Below the pieces are notes generated by a model that saw only the letters and a list, made by a program, of their open reading frames with translations, was not told where the DNA came from and searched no databases. A program made the position numbers and the translations under genes. Shown in pieces: positions 5,514 to 9,129 of a stretch of DNA of 9,129 bases. This DNA is from Acidimicrobiales bacterium. Its GTDB lineage: Bacteria > Actinomycetota > Acidimicrobiia > Acidimicrobiales > RAAP-2. The first letter of the stretch is position 1, and each line of letters begins with the position of its first letter. The stretch lies in the NCBI GenBank assembly GCA_017883105.1, contig JADGOF010000065.1:1-9129 (forward strand). The letters run 5' to 3'.

Positions 5514-6416
5514 ATGACCCACCCGGGAGTCGAGGTGATCCGGGCGTTTCTCGGTGACAGCGGCGTCACCACCGGTACCATCGGAGAGCAAAGGGAGGCG
5601 ATGGCCGACCTCGCCCGGTCGTCACTCCCGCCCGACGGAGTGGCCATCGAGCCGGTGATGCTCGGCGGGTGTCGAGGTGAGTGGTTGACACCCGCGTCGG
5701 TCGCGATAGATGCAGTGGTGCTCTACCTCCACGGCGGCGGGTACTGCACCGGATCACTCGACAGCCATCGCAATCTCGCCAGCCGTCTGGCCGTCGCCGC
5801 CGGATGCCCGGTGGTCACCCTGGACTACCGCCTGGCTCCCGAGCATCCGTTCCCCGCCGCGGTCGACGATGCCGCCGCCGCTTACGGCGACCTCCTCGCC
5901 CTCGGCATCCCGCCCGAACGCATGGCCATTGCCGGCGACTCGGCCGGTGGAGGTCTGACCGTGGCCTCGCTCCTTGCCCTGCGTGCCACGGGGTCGCCCC
6001 TCCCGGCAGCCGCCGTCTGCCTCTCCCCGTGGGTCGATCTCACCCAGACCTCTGGTGCCTATCAACGGTTGGCCGCAAAGGACCCGATGGTCACCAAGGC
6101 AGGCCTGGATCTGATGGCCCAGGCGTATCTCGGAGCCACGGATCCGCGTGCAGAGTTGGCCTCGCCACTCTTCGCCGAGGACCTGTCCGGCCTGCCCCCG
6201 CTCTTCATCGAAGTCGGCGAGCACGAGGTGCTCATCGACGATGCCATCCATCTGGCCGAGCGGGTCGCCGCTGCGGGGGGAGAGGCCACCTTGACGGTAT
6301 GGCCGGAGATGGTCCACGTTTTCCAGGCCTTCCCCGGTCCGTTGATTCCGGAGTCCGAGCAGAGCGTCGCCGCCATCGGAAGCTTTCTCGCCGATCATGT
6401 GGGGCGATCGGACTGA
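5514..6416 (+). CDS. Alpha/beta hydrolase, hormone-sensitive-lipase-type esterase (family IV)
   Basis: A 300-residue cytosolic esterase of typical length for bacterial HSL relatives. Numbering from ATG 5514: oxyanion-hole motif HGGGY (73-77), DYRLAPEHPFPAA (104-116), nucleophile S143 in GDSAGGG (141-147), and catalytic H268 in EMVHVF. The acid position reads VGEHEVLIDD, placing a glutamate (E238) where many family members have Asp; D242 and D243 are near. The family hydrolyses short to medium acyl esters. There is no signal peptide. It is followed after 39 bases by a short-chain dehydrogenase with its own ribosome site, so the two are probably co-transcribed and may act in sequence, ester cleavage then alcohol oxidation. 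The physiological substrate is unknown. Confidence 0.92.
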   Translation: MTHPGVEVIRAFLGDSGVTTGTIGEQREAMADLARSSLPPDGVAIEPVMLGGCRGEWLTPASVAIDAVVLYLHGGGYCTGSLDSHRNLASRLAVAAGCPVVTLDYRLAPEHPFPAAVDDAAAAYGDLLALGIPPERMAIAGDSAGGGLTVASLLALRATGSPLPAAAVCLSPWVDLTQTSGAYQRLAAKDPMVTKAGLDLMAQAYLGATDPRAELASPLFAEDLSGLPPLFIEVGEHEVLIDDAIHLAERVAAAGGEATLTVWPEMVHVFQAFPGPLIPESEQSVAAIGSFLADHVGRSD

Positions 6417-6455
6417 CGGGTCGAAGCGACCCACCAACATGGAGAGGACAGCACA

Positions 6456-7298
6456 GTGCAGGAGTTTCGAGGAAAGACCGCAGTGGTCACCGGGGCAGGG
6501 AGCGGCATCGGTCGTGCCCTCGCCCTCCGTTTCGCGCGCGAGGGCATGCGGGTAGCCCTGGTCGACATCGACGATGCAGCCCTGGCTGAGTCGGGCGGCC
6601 TGGTGGCATCCGTGTCGTCGGCCGACGAAGTCATGACCCACCGGTGCGATGTGGCCGACGCCCAGGCCGTTGACGCCCTGGCGGACGCCGTGTTCAACCG
6701 GTGGGGGCGGGTCGACGTGCTGTGTAACAACGCCGGGGTGTTCGTCGGCGGAGTGATCTGGGACAGGCCGGACAAGGACTTCGAGTTCGCGTTCGGTGCG
6801 AATCTGTGGGGAATCCTGCACGGGATTCGTGCCTTCGTACCCCGGATGATCGCCCAGGACTCCGAAGGTCACGTGGTCAACACCGCCTCGGTGGCCGGCC
6901 TGTTCGGAGCGCCGTTCGGCGCCCCGTATGGCATCTCGAAGTTCGCGGCCTTCGCCGCGACCGAGTCGCTGGCCAACGACCTGCAGGCATCCGGTTCCAA
7001 GATCAGGGCGTCGGCGCTGTGCCCCGGCATCATCAAGACCAACATTGTCTCCTCCGACCGGAACCGTCCCGACCATCTGGCCACCGAGTTCACCGACGAC
7101 CAGAAGTTCGTGACGGGCTATCTCGACGACGCGGTGTCCAAGGGACTGGATCCCGCGGACGTCGCGGACATCGTAGTGGATGCCATTCGGACCGAGACAT
7201 TCCTGATCCTCACCCACGACTCCTACGCCAAGCAGCTGATGGTCCGGGCCGAGGCGCTGGTCGAGCGCCGCCTTCCCGATCTCGCCGAGTTCGACTGA
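6456..7298 (+). CDS. Short-chain dehydrogenase/reductase (classical SDR)
   Basis: A 280-residue classical SDR. The cofactor motif TGAGSGIG is at 12-19, NNAG at 91-94, and the catalytic tetrad is N116, S145 (NTAS), Y158 and K162 (YGISK). D37 at the end of the second strand (ALVDIDD) favours NAD(H) over NADP(H), and D65 in RCDV fits the adenine-contact position. PG (190-191) follows the usual sixth strand. The C-terminal 60 residues, with a helix rich in acidic and basic residues, form the variable substrate part. The start is GTG 6456, with GGAGAGG (6441-6447) 8 bases upstream. It is probably co-transcribed with the esterase. A pairing of a lipase-family esterase with an SDR also occurs in the mycobacterial mymA locus (lipR-sadH), but equivalence is not shown. 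Substrate unknown. Confidence 0.93.
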   Translation: MQEFRGKTAVVTGAGSGIGRALALRFAREGMRVALVDIDDAALAESGGLVASVSSADEVMTHRCDVADAQAVDALADAVFNRWGRVDVLCNNAGVFVGGVIWDRPDKDFEFAFGANLWGILHGIRAFVPRMIAQDSEGHVVNTASVAGLFGAPFGAPYGISKFAAFAATESLANDLQASGSKIRASALCPGIIKTNIVSSDRNRPDHLATEFTDDQKFVTGYLDDAVSKGLDPADVADIVVDAIRTETFLILTHDSYAKQLMVRAEALVERRLPDLAEFD

Positions 7299-7304
7299 GA
7301 CGAT

Positions 7305-7328
7305 CGACGGATCCGCGCTGTTCCGTCG
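7305..7328. terminator. Hairpin terminator between the SDR and the FUSC gene
   Basis: CGACGGA (7305-7311) pairs exactly with TCCGTCG (7322-7328) across a 10-base loop. It begins 7 bases after the SDR stop and lies 22 bases from the convergent FUSC stop at 7350, so it can end transcription from both sides. There is no T-tract. Confidence 0.6.
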
Positions 7329-7349
7329 CCCGGTGCAGGAGGGAAGGGC

Positions 7350-9129
7350 TCAGGACGGTGGGTCGGGATCGGAAGCGCCCATCAACTCGGCGACCGTGTC
7401 GATGGCGTTGACCACCTCGTCGAGCTGGATCAGCACCGGTAGCGGAACCGACGATCCGGCTCCAGTCTGGTCGATCCGGTGGAAGATCGATCGGAGGGGC
7501 GGAAGCCGGACAACGCTCATGGCGCCTGTCATGCCGTCCTCCACGGCGGAAAGGGAGTCGTCCACCGCATCCGCGAAATGCTCCATCCCTTGGATGTCGG
7601 CACCCTCGATCATCTCGGTCCGGAGGCTGTGGGCCGCCCGGATGAGCCGGCGGAGCGCAGCCAGGATTCCCCGGCTCACCTCGGGGTCGATCCTCCTGGC
7701 CCGTGGCTCGGCCAGGGAGCGTCCCACCGCCGACTGAGCATCTGCGTAAGCGAGCCTGTGGCAGTGCGTCCGAGCGCCCCGGAGGTCCTCGGAGCTGGCC
7801 GGTCCGGCGGCGGTGAACCCTTCCAATACCGCGGCCACATAGCGACGCTGGGAGGCCACCAGACGGGTGAGCAACTGCTGTGCCTCCTCTCTCGACCAGG
7901 TCGGCCACGACAGGTAGGCGACCAGGGCCACCGACCCACCGATGACCGAGTCGAGCAGCCGATACCCGGTGGTGGCCAGCGAACCTGGCTGACCCACGGT
8001 GACCAGTAACAGCACCAGCCCAGTGAGGAACGCCACGCCGATTCCGTAGCTCGACTGGTAGAAGCTGAAGGCTCCCCATCCGGTCAGGGCCGCCAGCGCC
8101 ACCGTGGCGGCCATGCCGGGGTGGAGACCTCCGATGACGGCCCCGATCATCCCGACACCGACGATGGTGCCCCCCATCCGGGCCAGTCCTCGGGTCAACG
8201 TGGCCACGTATTCGGGCCGGAGCACCACCGCCGCGCTCAACGGGACCCAGTACGAACGGGACAGGCCGGCATGCTGCGCGGCAATACCGAGGGCGGGTAC
8301 GACGACGGCCAGGCGGACGGCGTGGCGGAAGGCCGGTGAGGCAGATGTCAGGTTCTCCGCCAACAGGCCCCAGGCCGTGCGGAGTTCGGAGGTCATGGGA
8401 CGGGGGACCGATGGGGTCGCGGCCAGCAGGGAACCGAACCGGACGTCCGTGGCCTGGGCCACCAACCGGGTGGTGGCGCGCAGCTGACCGGCCAGCGCTC
8501 GGAAATGACGCACCACGGCCGGAGCGAGGTCCCCAGCTCCCGCCGCTCCCGCCTCCGCCGCGTCAAAGACCTCAAGGGTGGCAGTGGAATCCGGCCAGAC
8601 GGGGGGCCGGTCTCCGGCCGCGGGCGGTCCCGGGGAACCGAAAGCGGTGAGCGCCTCGGCGACCTCCTCCATCACCAGCCCCAGTTGCTCACGCGCCCTT
8701 TCGATGGAGCGGGCTGTCCCGTGCCGGTCGGGAAGGCGCCGGAGGAGCCCGTCGATGGCGATGAGCTCGAGCCGCATGCGGCGGGCCTCGTCGGCCATGC
8801 TGCGCAGAGCCTGGATGTCCGTGCGGCCGAACAGCGCGGCTGAGTCCAGGGTGGCCAAGGCGTTGTCGAGGGACCGGGCCACCGAGGTGCTCCACTGCCC
8901 CGGCCCGTGGCGGGCCAGGCCGGCCAACTGGGTGAAGACATCCCCGATGGCACTGCGCTGGGTGCGAAGCCCCACCGGTAACCGGATCAGGAGCTGCATC
9001 GTGGTCTGCGCCGTGCCGCCGATGAAGACGACCAGTGCCAGGGCCGCCGATTCCCGAAGGGACTGGGGGGCGCGTCCGAAGACGATCATGGCCATCACCC
9101 CCTGGATGCCGATCACCGACCGACCGGGA
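7350..9129 (-). CDS. FUSC/YccS-type integral membrane protein, putative exporter, N-terminus beyond window
   Basis: The frame is open from the stop at 7350 to the right edge without an upstream stop, so the N-terminus lies outside. A GTG at 9116 gives 588 residues, and positions are counted from it. A hydrophobic stretch at 22-44 is the end of an N-terminal membrane bundle. A long soluble, mostly helical stretch follows (about 50-262). A second membrane bundle lies at about 266-403 and holds the family hallmark YWVPLSAAVVLRPEY...TRGLARMGGTIVG (289-320). A helical cytoplasmic tail runs to 588. Two membrane blocks separated by soluble helices match the FUSC family (fusaric acid resistance, AaeB, YccS), many of which export aromatic acids. 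Full-length relatives usually exceed 650 residues, in line with a truncated start. It is convergent with the SDR across the 7305-7328 hairpin. The cargo is unknown. Confidence 0.85.
   Translation of the reverse strand, partial: PGRSVIGIQGVMAMIVFGRAPQSLRESAALALVVFIGGTAQTTMQLLIRLPVGLRTQRSAIGDVFTQLAGLARHGPGQWSTSVARSLDNALATLDSAALFGRTDIQALRSMADEARRMRLELIAIDGLLRRLPDRHGTARSIERAREQLGLVMEEVAEALTAFGSPGPPAAGDRPPVWPDSTATLEVFDAAEAGAAGAGDLAPAVVRHFRALAGQLRATTRLVAQATDVRFGSLLAATPSVPRPMTSELRTAWGLLAENLTSASPAFRHAVRLAVVVPALGIAAQHAGLSRSYWVPLSAAVVLRPEYVATLTRGLARMGGTIVGVGMIGAVIGGLHPGMAATVALAALTGWGAFSFYQSSYGIGVAFLTGLVLLLVTVGQPGSLATTGYRLLDSVIGGSVALVAYLSWPTWSREEAQQLLTRLVASQRRYVAAVLEGFTAAGPASSEDLRGARTHCHRLAYADAQSAVGRSLAEPRARRIDPEVSRGILAALRRLIRAAHSLRTEMIEGADIQGMEHFADAVDDSLSAVEDGMTGAMSVVRLPPLRSIFHRIDQTGAGSSVPLPVLIQLDEVVNAIDTVAELMGASDPDPPS

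Noticed and set aside
5754..7217. Long minus-strand open frame (487 codons) opposite the esterase and SDR
   Set aside because: It is antisense to two well-supported genes and spans their junction; its translation is a low-information Gly/Asp/Arg/His-rich shadow.

Overview
This 9.1 kb window is GC-rich, with G or C in most third codon positions, and is dense with genes. It looks like a chromosomal piece of an actinobacterium. The secreted NlpC/P60 protein carries tandem 'GYWMVASDGGIFSYGDA'-type repeats, which I associate with Acidimicrobiia, so that class is the best guess; this is inference, not proof. I see no mobile element, tRNA, rRNA or CRISPR array.

Left part (1-3416, all minus strand). 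Three genes in close succession, transcribed right to left, form a probable operon: a Gfo/Idh/MocA oxidoreductase (2397-3416), a PLP enzyme of the sphingosine-1-phosphate lyase / group II decarboxylase type (980-2371), and an FGGY-family carbohydrate kinase (957 to beyond base 1). The gaps are 25 and 22 bases. A dehydrogenase, a kinase and a carbon-carbon lyase for phosphorylated amino alcohols suggest a small catabolic pathway. Its substrate cannot be read from the sequence, and this is the most interesting unit in the window.

Middle (3417-5510). A 267-base divergent region contains two perfect GC-rich hairpins and a short coding-like stretch that I cannot assign. It leads into a 95-residue cysteine-containing protein (3684-3971, plus) that appears to be translated from a leaderless transcript. 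A strong bidirectional hairpin (3996-4032) separates this from the convergent gene 4039-5271. That gene encodes an exported NlpC/P60 peptidase whose N-terminal part is a six-unit, roughly 42-residue repeat array, probably a beta-propeller or a similar beta-rich fold. A well-formed promoter (-35 TTGCCG, 17 bases, -10 GATAAT) lies upstream of it.

Right part (5511-9129). A hormone-sensitive-lipase-type esterase (5514-6416) and an NAD-type short-chain dehydrogenase (6456-7298) form a plus-strand pair, probably co-transcribed and acting on ester or alcohol substrates. A hairpin at 7305-7328 separates them from a convergent FUSC/YccS-type membrane protein (7350 to beyond base 9129), whose N-terminus lies outside the window.

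No stretch of more than 300 bases is without a gene; the two largest gaps are 3417-3683 and 5272-5510. The long open frames opposite the kinase/lyase, NlpC and esterase/SDR genes are composition shadows and are not annotated.
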